Part shown: positions 41,501 to 49,084 of the stretch, in pieces
How positions within the stretch are numbered: the stretch's first letter is position 1
Layout of the letters: each line of letters opens with the position of its first letter
Assembly (NCBI RefSeq): GCF_000296835.1
Contig: NZ_CAKE01000020.1
Coordinates: forward strand, 1 to 49,084
DNA from: Lactobacillus hominis DSM 23910 = CRBIP 24.179
Lineage (GTDB): Bacteria > Bacillota > Bacilli > Lactobacillales > Lactobacillaceae
Direction: 5' to 3'
Length of the DNA: 49,084 nucleotides
Position numbers and translations under genes: made by a program
The notes under the pieces: generated by a model
Told to the model about the DNA's origin: nothing
Database searches by the model: none
Seen by the model: the letters and a program-made list of their open reading frames with translations, nothing else

Positions 41501-44027
41501 GGACATTAATAAAAAAACTAAAAAATGGACTAAGGATTTTAGTAAATCTTGGAACAAGCATTGGAAGGATAGTCAAAAGACTGTTTCTAAATGGGCTAAG
41601 AATACTCATAAGGAGTATAACAAAGGCACTAAATATTTAGAAAAAACCTTCAAGAGTTATACCAAGCAAGCCAAGAAGTCTTGGGATTCTCACTGGAAGA
41701 AGCTTAACAAGTCAGTAGATAATTTTTGGACTAAAACTAAAAAGACTAGTTCAAAAGGTACCCAGAAATTAATTAAAACTACCAAGGAATATGCTAAAGA
41801 ATCTCTCAAGGAGTGGAAGAAGCATCATAAGGCTGAATTAGATGTCTTCGATGATTTTCAAAAGAATCTGAAAAAGGATCATGGCAATTTATTTGATGCT
41901 TTAAAAGATACAGCTAGCGATTCTCTTGCTAAATTGCAAAAGGGCTTTTCTGATAAATGGTCAGCCATTAGAAAAGATACCAGTAAAAAATGGGACGACA
42001 TGAAGTCCAATGCCTCAACTTGGGGTAAAAACATGAACAGCTGGTTCAATACTTTTGGCAAAAATTGGTCTAAAGGCTGGAATAATTTATCATCTGGCAC
42101 TCGTAAGATCTTCGACAATTTGTGGAAGCAGATGAAGAAACTTGCTAAAGATGCCATTAATGGATTAATTGATATTGTTAATGGCGGTATTGGAGCCGTT
42201 GATAATGTAATTTACTTCTTTGGTGGCGGTAAAAACACAGTAAAACGCATCAAGCACTTAGCAACTGGTACTGGCTACTTTGGTTCTCAAAGACGAGCTA
42301 TTACAGAGCCTACCCTAGCGATGGTCAATGACGGTAATGATTCTCCTGAAACTGGTAATAAGGAAGCCTTGTATCGTCCAACAACTGGTGAATTTGGCAT
42401 TTTTCAAGGTAGAAACACTACTACGATGCTTATGCCAGGTGATGAGGTCCTTAATGCGTCAGACACTAAGGTGCTAATGCAGAGTATGGGAATTGCCCAC
42501 TTTGCAAACGGTGGCATAGGAAGTTTCTTTGGTAGCATTAGCAAAAATGTTGGTAACTTCTTTGGTGGAATCGGTAATTGGGCTAAAGAAAAAACTGATG
42601 ATTTGAAAAAATTTTTTGATTTGGCCAAAAAGATTATTGCTAAACCTCAAGGCTATTTAGATAGTATTTTTAAGTGGACTGGCGTTAAAGGCTTATCTCG
42701 TGGTGCATTCCATGAGATGATTACCAAGGGATTTAATAAAGGTAAATCTCAAGTTAATAAATTCTGGTCTACATTATGGTCTATGGTTTCAGGCTCTCTC
42801 GATGGTGGTGGAGCTGAAGGTGGATTGCTTGGCGCTGTTGAAAAGTATGGTAAAGGTCATCCTTATGTTTGGGGTGCAGCTGGACCAGACGCATTTGACT
42901 GTTCTGGTTTGGTTATGTATGCCTTAGAACATGCCTTTGGCAAGAGCTTTCCTCACTATTCAGGCTCTCAGTATGCTGCAACTGTTGGGGTTAAAGATCC
43001 TCAACCAGGCGATTTAGTATTCTTTGGTCCTGGTGGACGTAATCACGTCGGTGTTTATGCTGGCAATGGCAAATACTGGTCTGCTATGTCACCAAGCTCA
43101 AGCCCTAATATCGGTATGAGTGATGTGTCTTCTGGACCTGGTGAAGTATCATATCGTAGAGTTCCAGGTCTAAAAGGCGAAGGAGCAAGTACCAGCGTTA
43201 AAGCAACTAATGGCTTGCAGAAATTTATTAAAGGTCTACCTGGTATGGGTGGCTTTTTCAAATTCATTAGTAAGTTAGGCTCAATGTTTGGTATTGCTGC
43301 AGATGCAAAAGATCCTGCTGGTACTGGTGCTGATCGCTGGGGCGAAGATATTAAAGCTGCAGCTGCTCAAATGCATGTTTCAGTATCAAACAACGATATT
43401 GCCAAAATAATTGACATGATCAGGCATGAATCCGGCGGTAATGCGCAAATCACTCAATCAGGTGCAGATCCTGATGGAGATGGTTCTGGTCCTGCTCGTG
43501 GATTGCTCCAATTTAAAACTGGGACTTTTAATAATTATAAAGTTCGTGGACATGGCAACATATATCATGGATTCGACCAATTGCTAGCTTTGTTTAACGA
43601 CTCTAACTGGCGCTCTGATATTCATTGGGGTGGTGGTTGGACTCCCACTGGTCATCGCAGATATGCTAACGGAGGTATTGCAACTCAGCCATCTATTTTT
43701 GGTGAAGCCGGTCCAGAAATGGCTATTCCATTATCTGCAGTTAAATCAAGCCGCTCTTATGAATTGCTTGGTAAAACTGCAGCAATTGTTGCAGCACGTG
43801 ACAATGTGGATGCTGGTCAGGCTGGATTAACTGGAGCTTTAGAAAAGAAAATCGATGCACTGATTACTTCAGTTCAACTGTTAGTTCAAATGCTTGGTGA
43901 TGAAACCGAAGTTAAAACCAAGATGGTAATGAAGGATAGAGTTATTGGTGAAGTGACTGAGCAGTATGTTTCTAAAGCAATGGCTCATAGAATGAACACA
44001 AGGAGGAACAGATATAGTGGACGATAA
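38556..44027 (+). CDS. tape measure protein with NlpC/P60 and lytic transglycosylase domains
   Basis: An 1823-residue product that sets tail length and opens the wall. A coiled-coil N-terminus (about 20-250) is followed by the tape measure core (about 300-480, with LATWHTLTGSAKEGKKL and FGVQFAQMMANGKVSAQDM). Hydrophobic and glycine-zipper segments occupy about 640-830. A Lys-rich region (about 860-1220) has Trp or Phe at near 11-residue intervals. An NlpC/P60 endopeptidase (DCSGL, C1449; NHVGVY, H1497) and a soluble lytic transglycosylase (RHESGGN, E1625; GLLQF) follow. AAAGGAGGTAC precedes ATG 38556. At about 5.5 kb it implies a tail of roughly 250-270 nm if 0.15 nm per residue holds, minus enzyme domains. 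Confidence 0.95.
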   Translation: MAGKIPAGEFNTRITLNGEQPIQTLKSLRNEVATATSAWKAQVAEMKTAGDQLGAAKAKYEGLGETLKKQQTLLERNKSELNSLKEAQSQVDTSTERGRNEYERYSKEIATAERNVANATTRIAKLSQQQEKARNTLDYYKSGLASAQSELRKITESSNAYVGRLEAEGKTEEANKAKLAGLSREYSKLNEIYKTQSNELTKIAKESGESSEAYRRQKIRVDETATSLAKTKTQMSGLSSEMKKANPSVFDRIKAKLTGVNGEAKETHSLFKTILGANILTSIGSSAWSSLTGWISQAKDEAKQYSLEQQTMLATWHTLTGSAKEGKKLVDMTTQMAIAANNSVSMVDALNQKFYAISKNADLTGKLTKSVLTLQDAFGATDDAVENFGVQFAQMMANGKVSAQDMMSFVNVFPVLRTNLLKTEKSVTHNSKLTMSQMNDLMSAGKITSKTMEKVLQDTAKEYQGATDNFGKTIPGMMRTVKSQMPVLLSAISDPLTKAANPIVAKVSDWVTSKDTKNAFSRLGKTFSEGLNKTISAMSSGSGKNAGKDITDTLNKGLEKANDLVKRFFDFLSKHGKSLGSIAVDIGKLTAEVGKQVWKDFADIISTIGSAFGLVSDKASKSNDPLAKVADIVHNLAKNKTAIKLIAGYLVTMSTIKTLTPLASGLMGIARGGKTAYKFIKGMPDAFETMQIKGLLAVDKLKSGFSKLTGVVKDLFTQTGNGKFSGALQSIKSAGGISKLSTAGKVTTGLTGAGIALDAGSSIVSAFKDKKGSSKQFEDAGKGIGSAIGGGIGMYFGGPAGAAIGSQIGKAAGGWGGKATKQFLNGWKSKKPPKDFWSMENLGWSTKDAFGKMGKGIDSWWKSVQKSNKKAQQEQQKANEEAEKQRQKEKKAWDKYWSNVGKGIDKFGKDTKKGFDKTVKDSQSFVKKIGPNVNKGFNTFLKNGHNFFKKFNSNLGDFFKSIPKNKYVKAFQKGKLFSTAYKDINKKTKKWTKDFSKSWNKHWKDSQKTVSKWAKNTHKEYNKGTKYLEKTFKSYTKQAKKSWDSHWKKLNKSVDNFWTKTKKTSSKGTQKLIKTTKEYAKESLKEWKKHHKAELDVFDDFQKNLKKDHGNLFDALKDTASDSLAKLQKGFSDKWSAIRKDTSKKWDDMKSNASTWGKNMNSWFNTFGKNWSKGWNNLSSGTRKIFDNLWKQMKKLAKDAINGLIDIVNGGIGAVDNVIYFFGGGKNTVKRIKHLATGTGYFGSQRRAITEPTLAMVNDGNDSPETGNKEALYRPTTGEFGIFQGRNTTTMLMPGDEVLNASDTKVLMQSMGIAHFANGGIGSFFGSISKNVGNFFGGIGNWAKEKTDDLKKFFDLAKKIIAKPQGYLDSIFKWTGVKGLSRGAFHEMITKGFNKGKSQVNKFWSTLWSMVSGSLDGGGAEGGLLGAVEKYGKGHPYVWGAAGPDAFDCSGLVMYALEHAFGKSFPHYSGSQYAATVGVKDPQPGDLVFFGPGGRNHVGVYAGNGKYWSAMSPSSSPNIGMSDVSSGPGEVSYRRVPGLKGEGASTSVKATNGLQKFIKGLPGMGGFFKFISKLGSMFGIAADAKDPAGTGADRWGEDIKAAAAQMHVSVSNNDIAKIIDMIRHESGGNAQITQSGADPDGDGSGPARGLLQFKTGTFNNYKVRGHGNIYHGFDQLLALFNDSNWRSDIHWGGGWTPTGHRRYANGGIATQPSIFGEAGPEMAIPLSAVKSSRSYELLGKTAAIVAARDNVDAGQAGLTGALEKKIDALITSVQLLVQMLGDETEVKTKMVMKDRVIGEVTEQYVSKAMAHRMNTRRNRYSGR

Positions 44028-44754
44028 TATTGTTTCATTAAAATTTGATGGTAAGACGTCGAGTGACTTTGGATGTCATTTACAATATCCAACTCAAATT
44101 GTTCATGCTAAACGGGAAATCACTCCCACAAGTGTACCTGGAGTTTCAGGAGATTATTTATCTGATAATTATCGATACAGCAATATTACTCAGCCCTTAA
44201 CATTCTTTGTAATAAGGCCTGCACAATATGAAACTTGGGAGCAATTACAATTTGCCTTTTTAGATTGGTTAACGCCATCTTTTAAAAATAAATATTCTAA
44301 GTTTTACTTGGATTTAATAAATCCTTATCACTGGTTAGCGTATCTTTCAGAAGCACCAACATGGACTATATCTGGAATTGATACCGCAACAGTGACACTT
44401 ACTCTAAATTGCAAGCCCTATCTTGTTTATCAGGATGAAAAATTCGAACCAGTCCCATCATCAGTTATTTCAAATGAAAAACTACCTGCTTTTCCTTTAT
44501 GGCGCATTGTAGGAGATGGTGATTTTACTTTATCGATTAATGAAATGGAATATAAATTAAATAATATTGACGGGGAAGTATTTATTGATACTACCCGTTT
44601 TTTAGTTTATAAATCATTAAACGAATTCAGAGGAATGAATGCAATATTTCCTAATCATGAATTTCCAGTTTTAAATCCTGGTACCAATTCAATAAAGCTA
44701 GTAGGGAATTATAGTAAATTTGAATTTAAACCGAATTGGAGGCGTCTAGCATGA
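44017..44754 (+). CDS. distal tail protein (Dit)
   Basis: A 245-residue product that forms the hexameric hub joining tail tube and baseplate. The start SLKFDGKTSSDFGCHL and the PLTFFVIRP and TVTLTLNCKPYLVYQ blocks (about 65 and 125) are of the siphophage Dit type; the C-terminal half is the galectin-like domain. GTG 44017 is preceded by AGGAGG and overlaps the tape measure end by 11 bases. ATGA overlap with the next gene. Confidence 0.87.
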   Translation: MDDNIVSLKFDGKTSSDFGCHLQYPTQIVHAKREITPTSVPGVSGDYLSDNYRYSNITQPLTFFVIRPAQYETWEQLQFAFLDWLTPSFKNKYSKFYLDLINPYHWLAYLSEAPTWTISGIDTATVTLTLNCKPYLVYQDEKFEPVPSSVISNEKLPAFPLWRIVGDGDFTLSINEMEYKLNNIDGEVFIDTTRFLVYKSLNEFRGMNAIFPNHEFPVLNPGTNSIKLVGNYSKFEFKPNWRRLA

Positions 44755-47618
44755 GTTTCTCAAGATTATATAGCAATGTTATTGATGCATTGCAACAGAC
44801 TGAAGGACTAGGCGTACTAAGTGACGCAGAGTCAGTTCAGATTTTACGAGATAGCAATCAAATCCCAACTTTAACCGAAACGTATCCATCTGATGGTAGA
44901 TTCGCTTCAGTTTTGCAAAGAGATATGATTTTAGTTAACAATATGGGATTCAAGCCTGAAGAAAAGAATCAGGGCTTTAGAATTTCTAATATTACTAAAT
45001 CGCAAGATACTATCACGATTACTGCTCCTCATGTCTGTGGTGATTTGGCTAATATAAAACTAGTTCAGCAAGTGACAGCGCCAAATTGTACACCAATGCA
45101 AGCTTGGGACTTGCTAACACAAGCGTTTGTTTATCAAATGCCAATGGTTAGTTTTTATAGCGATGTTTTTAAGGTCGCGAATATAAATTGGGAGATGTCT
45201 GATGATCCAGTAACTTCAATTCTATTAGGTGAAGATCAAGCTGGCGATAAGCCAACTAATACTTTTCAAGCTCTTTATGGGGTTGATTTCTACTTTAATA
45301 ATTACAGTATTAAAGCTTTAAATAATAAAGCTCATGATACTGGCAAAATGATTAAGTGGCATCATAATATGACAGGGATTACAGCCGACTGGAATACTGA
45401 TTCATATTATGATGGAATCATTCCTTATGCGAAATATACCCCTAATACTGTTCCAGATGATTCAACTACGGAAGAAACAAAATATGATGCTGTGGGTGAT
45501 GTTCAATATGTTGGAGCCGGTCAAGCTGAAACTTTTGACACCCCATATAAGGGACATCATGTAATAGGTCACTTAAGAAATGGCACTTACTATCATGTAA
45601 AAGCAACGCAATCAAAAAATACTGTTAATAATGATACTTGGTATCAATTAGATAATGGGCAATGGATTGATGAGCATTTCTTTACATTCGATAAATCTAA
45701 AGCTTATGTTGTAAATAAGCTAAAAAATGGTGCTCAAGGTACAATTACTATTCCAGATAATTCAACCGATAGCGACGGGCTAATCGTTAGTTATACAGGT
45801 GTGGGATCAATTGTTTACGCAGGCCGTGGAAAAGTAGCCGTTTGGAATTCCCCATTCCCAGGGCATAGCTTAACTGGCAAATATTTAGCCAATGGCTCTC
45901 GTTGGAAAATTTTTCAAAAAGCTAATGTTAGTGACGGACATGTTTGGTATAACCTTGGTGGCGAACAATGGGTAGACGGACAATATCTGTCGCTTCAAAA
46001 AACGACAGACTTTGTTGCGACTCCCACGCATGGAATACTGCAAATTATTAAAAAACCTGTTTCTTATACCACACCAGGTATGCAAAAACAGACTAATTGG
46101 AATCCAAAAGCAAAAAGTCGTTGGCGTGTAAGTCAATGGGCGACTGGAGCTGATGGCTCTACTCTATATAGAGTTAGCACTTGGATTTGGGTTAAAGGCG
46201 ATGATGATACTGTTACTTTTAGCGAAAATGGTACAGTACAGCCAAACCAAGATAATGATAATTTGGCGGTTGCGAAGAAAACGGGAAAGGTCCCTATTTA
46301 TTCAGCGCCAGATGGCACACATGCTACTGAACATTGGGTAAAAGTTGGAGATAAATTGCAGATATTTTCTCAAGCTGATAATAATGGGAAGACTTGGTAT
46401 GAAATTGGGCAAGGACAATGGGTTGATGCTTCATACTTTAACTTTGAAGCTGATGACGATGTTGCTCCTGGCGATGATAACTCTGATAGTTCTGATGAAT
46501 CTGATGTGGAAGTTGAAGAACAAACCATTATGCTACCAGAAAAATATATATTAGCTAACACTGCTGTTCATACTGAACACCCTAAATTGCAATTGGTAGA
46601 CTTATCAGAGTATTTTAATGGTTTGGAACCAACACCAGATAAGCTTAGAGAAATAGCGCAGGCCTACATTAGAGAATATCGAATTGGTATTGTTCCATTT
46701 ACAGTTACTGTTCAAGACGCAGAGTTTGACGATGAATATAAATATCTAAATTCTATTGACCTCTATGACATTGTGGGAGTGCAGAATGATGAACTTGGAA
46801 TTGCTCAAAAAGCTAAAGTTACTTCAGTGACATGGGACGATCTTTTAGAAAGATATACAAGTCGTACTATTGGGCAATTACCAATAGATTATGATCATGC
46901 CTTAGGCAATTATATTGAGGAACAAAATGCGAAGACCAAAGAAACAGCTAGTAAAAAGGCTACTCATTTGTTTGGTGAACTTCATCAAATTGTTAAAAAA
47001 CAAGGCTCAGATCAAGTTGCTGCACTGCAGAATTTGGCTAAAGAGTTGGATATTGATTATCACCAAAATTCTGCTTCAATAAAAAATTTGAAAAGTCGGG
47101 CAGATGAAATTGACGCAAAAGTGTCAGAAAGTCAGCAAACTATTGAAGCAATGGGAGCTGTATTTGAAGCAATCCCATCATGGCAAAATCCACAAGAAAT
47201 CAAAGCCAAGAATTCAGACGGGTCAGCAATGGTATTTACCAGCAATGGTTTGGGATTTATTGGAACTGATGGGATCTTAAGATCAGGAATGGATATTAAT
47301 GGCAATATTTCAGGCGAGCACATTGTAGGTGGAACTATTACGGGGCTAACACTTGATGGCGTTAGAGTGACGGGCACAAGTTATATAAATTCCAGTGGGG
47401 ATGTTTATAACGCTGTTATGTCTTCTCAAAATGGTATTTCTGTTTCGTCTACTTCAGGTGGAGATACCGTTAGATTAACTAATGAAAAAATACAGTTTGA
47501 CTATGGAGGCGTTATTAGTTTCGGAGGTATAACTATTAGAAGAACTAACGGTTATGCCGGCGATACTTTGTATCTGCATGATGCTTACGGAGATCACGCT
47601 TTGGGAGGTAAAAAGTAG
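44751..47618 (+). CDS. tail-associated lysin/tail fibre protein (Tal) with four SH3/SLAP-like repeats
   Basis: A 955-residue product. The N-terminal part (about 1-235) and the segment at about 595-700 (EYFNGLEPTPDKLREIA, AEFDDEYKYLNSIDLYDIVGV) are the prophage endopeptidase-tail (gp44-like) fold, split by an insert. The insert (about 247-565) has four similar units of 75-85 residues, each ending in a pattern such as TWYQLDNGQWIDEHFF, VWYNLGGEQWVDGQYL or TWYEIGQGQWVDASYF. These look like SH3b/SLAP wall-binding repeats. An acidic Ser/Asp linker follows. The C-terminus has a coiled coil and a fibre-like beta part (about 830-955). I use ATG 44751 with TTGGAGG upstream. Confidence 0.88.
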   Translation: MSFSRLYSNVIDALQQTEGLGVLSDAESVQILRDSNQIPTLTETYPSDGRFASVLQRDMILVNNMGFKPEEKNQGFRISNITKSQDTITITAPHVCGDLANIKLVQQVTAPNCTPMQAWDLLTQAFVYQMPMVSFYSDVFKVANINWEMSDDPVTSILLGEDQAGDKPTNTFQALYGVDFYFNNYSIKALNNKAHDTGKMIKWHHNMTGITADWNTDSYYDGIIPYAKYTPNTVPDDSTTEETKYDAVGDVQYVGAGQAETFDTPYKGHHVIGHLRNGTYYHVKATQSKNTVNNDTWYQLDNGQWIDEHFFTFDKSKAYVVNKLKNGAQGTITIPDNSTDSDGLIVSYTGVGSIVYAGRGKVAVWNSPFPGHSLTGKYLANGSRWKIFQKANVSDGHVWYNLGGEQWVDGQYLSLQKTTDFVATPTHGILQIIKKPVSYTTPGMQKQTNWNPKAKSRWRVSQWATGADGSTLYRVSTWIWVKGDDDTVTFSENGTVQPNQDNDNLAVAKKTGKVPIYSAPDGTHATEHWVKVGDKLQIFSQADNNGKTWYEIGQGQWVDASYFNFEADDDVAPGDDNSDSSDESDVEVEEQTIMLPEKYILANTAVHTEHPKLQLVDLSEYFNGLEPTPDKLREIAQAYIREYRIGIVPFTVTVQDAEFDDEYKYLNSIDLYDIVGVQNDELGIAQKAKVTSVTWDDLLERYTSRTIGQLPIDYDHALGNYIEEQNAKTKETASKKATHLFGELHQIVKKQGSDQVAALQNLAKELDIDYHQNSASIKNLKSRADEIDAKVSESQQTIEAMGAVFEAIPSWQNPQEIKAKNSDGSAMVFTSNGLGFIGTDGILRSGMDINGNISGEHIVGGTITGLTLDGVRVTGTSYINSSGDVYNAVMSSQNGISVSSTSGGDTVRLTNEKIQFDYGGVISFGGITIRRTNGYAGDTLYLHDAYGDHALGGKK

Positions 47619-47788
47619 TGAATCAATCAGTACAATATTTATTAAATGAAATTGCGCGACTAGAGATGGTCGCTTTTAATTTGCAAAAAGAAAATGAAAT
47701 CCTCAAAGCAGAAATAAAAATTAAGAGTACTAAGAAAGAAGGTGAAAGCAATGAGTCTACCGAGAGATCTAAGTCTGGAAACAAATAA
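47618..47788 (+). CDS. 56-residue phage protein, unknown
   Basis: GTG 47618 follows GGGAGGTAAAA and overlaps the Tal stop by one base. The N-terminal helix looks like a coiled coil (VQYLLNEIARLEMVAFNLQKE), and the C-terminus is Lys/Glu/Ser-rich. It overlaps the BppU start by 38 bases. Small proteins are common at this place; no family recognised. Confidence 0.6.
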   Translation: MNQSVQYLLNEIARLEMVAFNLQKENEILKAEIKIKSTKKEGESNESTERSKSGNK

Positions 47789-49084
47789 AGACTTAACGAA
47801 TTTTGAAGGCTTAACTTTAAGACAAACCGAAAAGGGATTAGTTTTACATACTACTTTATTAAACTTTGATAAGTCGCCTTACGACTTGACTAATAAAAAG
47901 GTTATTTTCAATGAACACAAAGACAACGAAAAATATGTTGTAGATGATAGTGTAGCTATTGAAGATAAAACTCACGGAATCATTAGTTATAAGCTTCATG
48001 ATCAAGTTTACGCAGCTAAAGGAACAGCTTGGTTTGAAATTCAGAATGAAGATGGCAGTGTGGTCGATTCTACACAAAACTTCATTATTAATGTTAAAGA
48101 CGCGGCAAACGCGAGCATCTATAATTCTAACTACGTTCCTGCATTGGAGCGCTTAAGAGATCAGATGCAAAATCTGATTGACCAAGCTCAGAAAATTGAA
48201 AACGATCAAACTACTAAGTTTACTCAAAATTTAACTAATAATCTTAAAAATGCACAAACTCAATTAAATACTAAGTTAACTAGTATGCAACAGGCATACG
48301 ATAATTTAGAGAATCAACGAACTAGTGCATTTAATACAAGCCAAGATAATCGTCAAAATACTTTTAATCAATCCGAAAAGTCTAGATCTGATACTTACAC
48401 TCAGGACAAGACCAAGAGGGATGCTGATTGGACTGCTGACAAAGCTAGAATCGATAAAGATTGGTCTGCTGATAAAGCCCGAATTGATGGCGAATGGCAA
48501 ACCAAGAAAGCCACTCTTGATTCTACAATTGCAGATCTCAGCAAAAAGTTATCTGATATTCAGACTTCACTTACTGATTTAAGCAATACAAAATTGCCTG
48601 CAATGAATAAGTATGCGGATGATGTTCAGAAAAAGGTTACTCAACTTAAAGCGGATTTCAATGCGATTGATTTCTCTAGCTATGCAAAGATTGCCGATGT
48701 TTACACTAAAAAAGAAGTTGACCAAAAGGTAGCTTCAGCTGGCAAAGTTAAAACTGTTGATGGTCAGCAACCTGATGCTAATGGGAATATCTATTCAACT
48801 AATTTAGTTTCAAATGGCTATAATATTGCTGCTAATACAGCTACAAATGCGGTAACCATGAAATCTAATAGTGCTTGGCTTACTGGAACGGATGCATTAA
48901 AGCCATTTGCCGATGCTATTAATCAACTACAGGGTACTGGACCAAATAGAGTAGGAACAGTTGATTTAAATGTCCTTCAGGGAATTACGAATAAAGTAAC
49001 TACTTACATTTGTACTAGTTCAGATAATAAAAACACACCACCATTTTTTGTGGATAAGCGAGGAATTTTAATTTGCTTTAATTA
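47751..49084 (+). CDS. BppU-family upper baseplate protein, cut by the window end
   Basis: At least 444 codons are open to the window end. The N-terminal domain (about 1-130, NKDLTNFEGLTLRQTEKG, DSTQNFIINVKDA) is the BppU attachment domain that binds Dit. A coiled coil (about 130-330) contains three 11-residue units built on D.DW.ADKARID (about 222-255), and a C-terminal part begins GKVKTVDGQQPDANGN. It carries the receptor-binding module of the baseplate. AAGGTGAAAGC precedes ATG 47751. The missing end is beyond the window. Confidence 0.88.
   Translation, partial: MSLPRDLSLETNKDLTNFEGLTLRQTEKGLVLHTTLLNFDKSPYDLTNKKVIFNEHKDNEKYVVDDSVAIEDKTHGIISYKLHDQVYAAKGTAWFEIQNEDGSVVDSTQNFIINVKDAANASIYNSNYVPALERLRDQMQNLIDQAQKIENDQTTKFTQNLTNNLKNAQTQLNTKLTSMQQAYDNLENQRTSAFNTSQDNRQNTFNQSEKSRSDTYTQDKTKRDADWTADKARIDKDWSADKARIDGEWQTKKATLDSTIADLSKKLSDIQTSLTDLSNTKLPAMNKYADDVQKKVTQLKADFNAIDFSSYAKIADVYTKKEVDQKVASAGKVKTVDGQQPDANGNIYSTNLVSNGYNIAANTATNAVTMKSNSAWLTGTDALKPFADAINQLQGTGPNRVGTVDLNVLQGITNKVTTYICTSSDNKNTPPFFVDKRGILICFN

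Larger units (their letters stand above)
21000..49084. mobile_element. prophage, left 28 kb (siphophage with HK97-type head), right end outside window
   Basis: Continuous phage gene order: tyrosine integrase (minus), small early genes, replication initiator, ArpU regulator, HNH, TerS, TerL, portal, protease, capsid, connectors, major tail protein, tail chaperones, tape measure, Dit, Tal, BppU. It starts inside msrA. Lysis genes, the rest of the baseplate and attR are not in the window. CI, Cro, a helicase, recombinase and SSB are missing from the part that is present, and the portal has an early stop, so the element may be defective (inference). Confidence 0.95.

Noticed and set aside
41142-42157. 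Several minus-strand frames inside the tape measure gene
   Set aside because: They arise from the Lys/Phe-rich codons of the repeat region; no ribosome sites, no domains.
21000-49084. Complete active prophage
   Set aside because: The right end, lysis genes and attR are outside the window, and repressor, helicase and recombinase genes are missing from the part seen, so activity cannot be claimed.

Overview
The window looks like a low-GC Gram-positive chromosome of the Lactobacillus gasseri/johnsonii type. The evidence is the AT-rich composition, strong AGGAGG ribosome binding sites, a T-box in front of hisS-aspS, short lactobacillus-style surface proteins and a P335/Lj928-like siphophage gene order. 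The species is inferred from protein character only; no 16S or other marker is present.

Positions 1-20999 are host chromosome. A small secreted protein is followed by three genes that together form a reductive (oxaloacetate to succinate) branch: fumC, a soluble fumarate-reductase flavoprotein, and an LDH-family dehydrogenase whose specificity residue is Arg, as in malate dehydrogenase. Next come a HAD phosphatase, a ThrE-type exporter, a P-type ATPase, a 44-residue peptide on the minus strand that is little more than a sortase signal (LPHTG), and a YbaK/EbsC deacylase (minus). The operon prmA - membrane protein - rel - dtd follows, then a T-box leader with hisS-aspS, an aminotransferase (minus), and msrB - SGNH hydrolase - msrA. 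The last gene stops 27 codons in, at its catalytic GCFWC motif, where a prophage begins.

Positions 21000-49084 are the left part of a prophage; its right end, lysis genes and attR lie outside the window. The order is integrase (minus); a 600-base noncoding region with a duplicated hairpin RNA of about 95 nt and a third terminator-ended RNA; the 3' remnant of a minus-strand gene facing a short ORF6C-like gene; a compact early region of small genes with a winged-helix replication initiator; an ArpU-type late regulator; a structured noncoding stretch; then HNH nuclease, TerS, TerL, portal, ClpP-like protease, HK97-type capsid, four connector/completion proteins, major tail protein, two overlapping tail chaperone frames, a 1823-residue tape measure with two wall-hydrolase domains, Dit, a Tal protein carrying four SH3/SLAP-like repeats, and a BppU baseplate protein cut by the window end. 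HNH next to the terminase suggests cos packaging.

No CI repressor, Cro, helicase, recombinase or SSB is visible between integrase and late genes. Together with the msrA truncation and a stop codon in the portal tail, this suggests a prophage that has lost its lysogeny-control block. The most interesting signals are the duplicated RNA beside int, a +1 frameshift signal (CCC-T followed by a possible H-type pseudoknot) at the end of the major tail gene, a second +1/-2 frame change in the tail chaperone pair, the Arg-for-Gln switch in the LDH-family enzyme beside fumarase and fumarate reductase, and the sorting-signal-only peptide.
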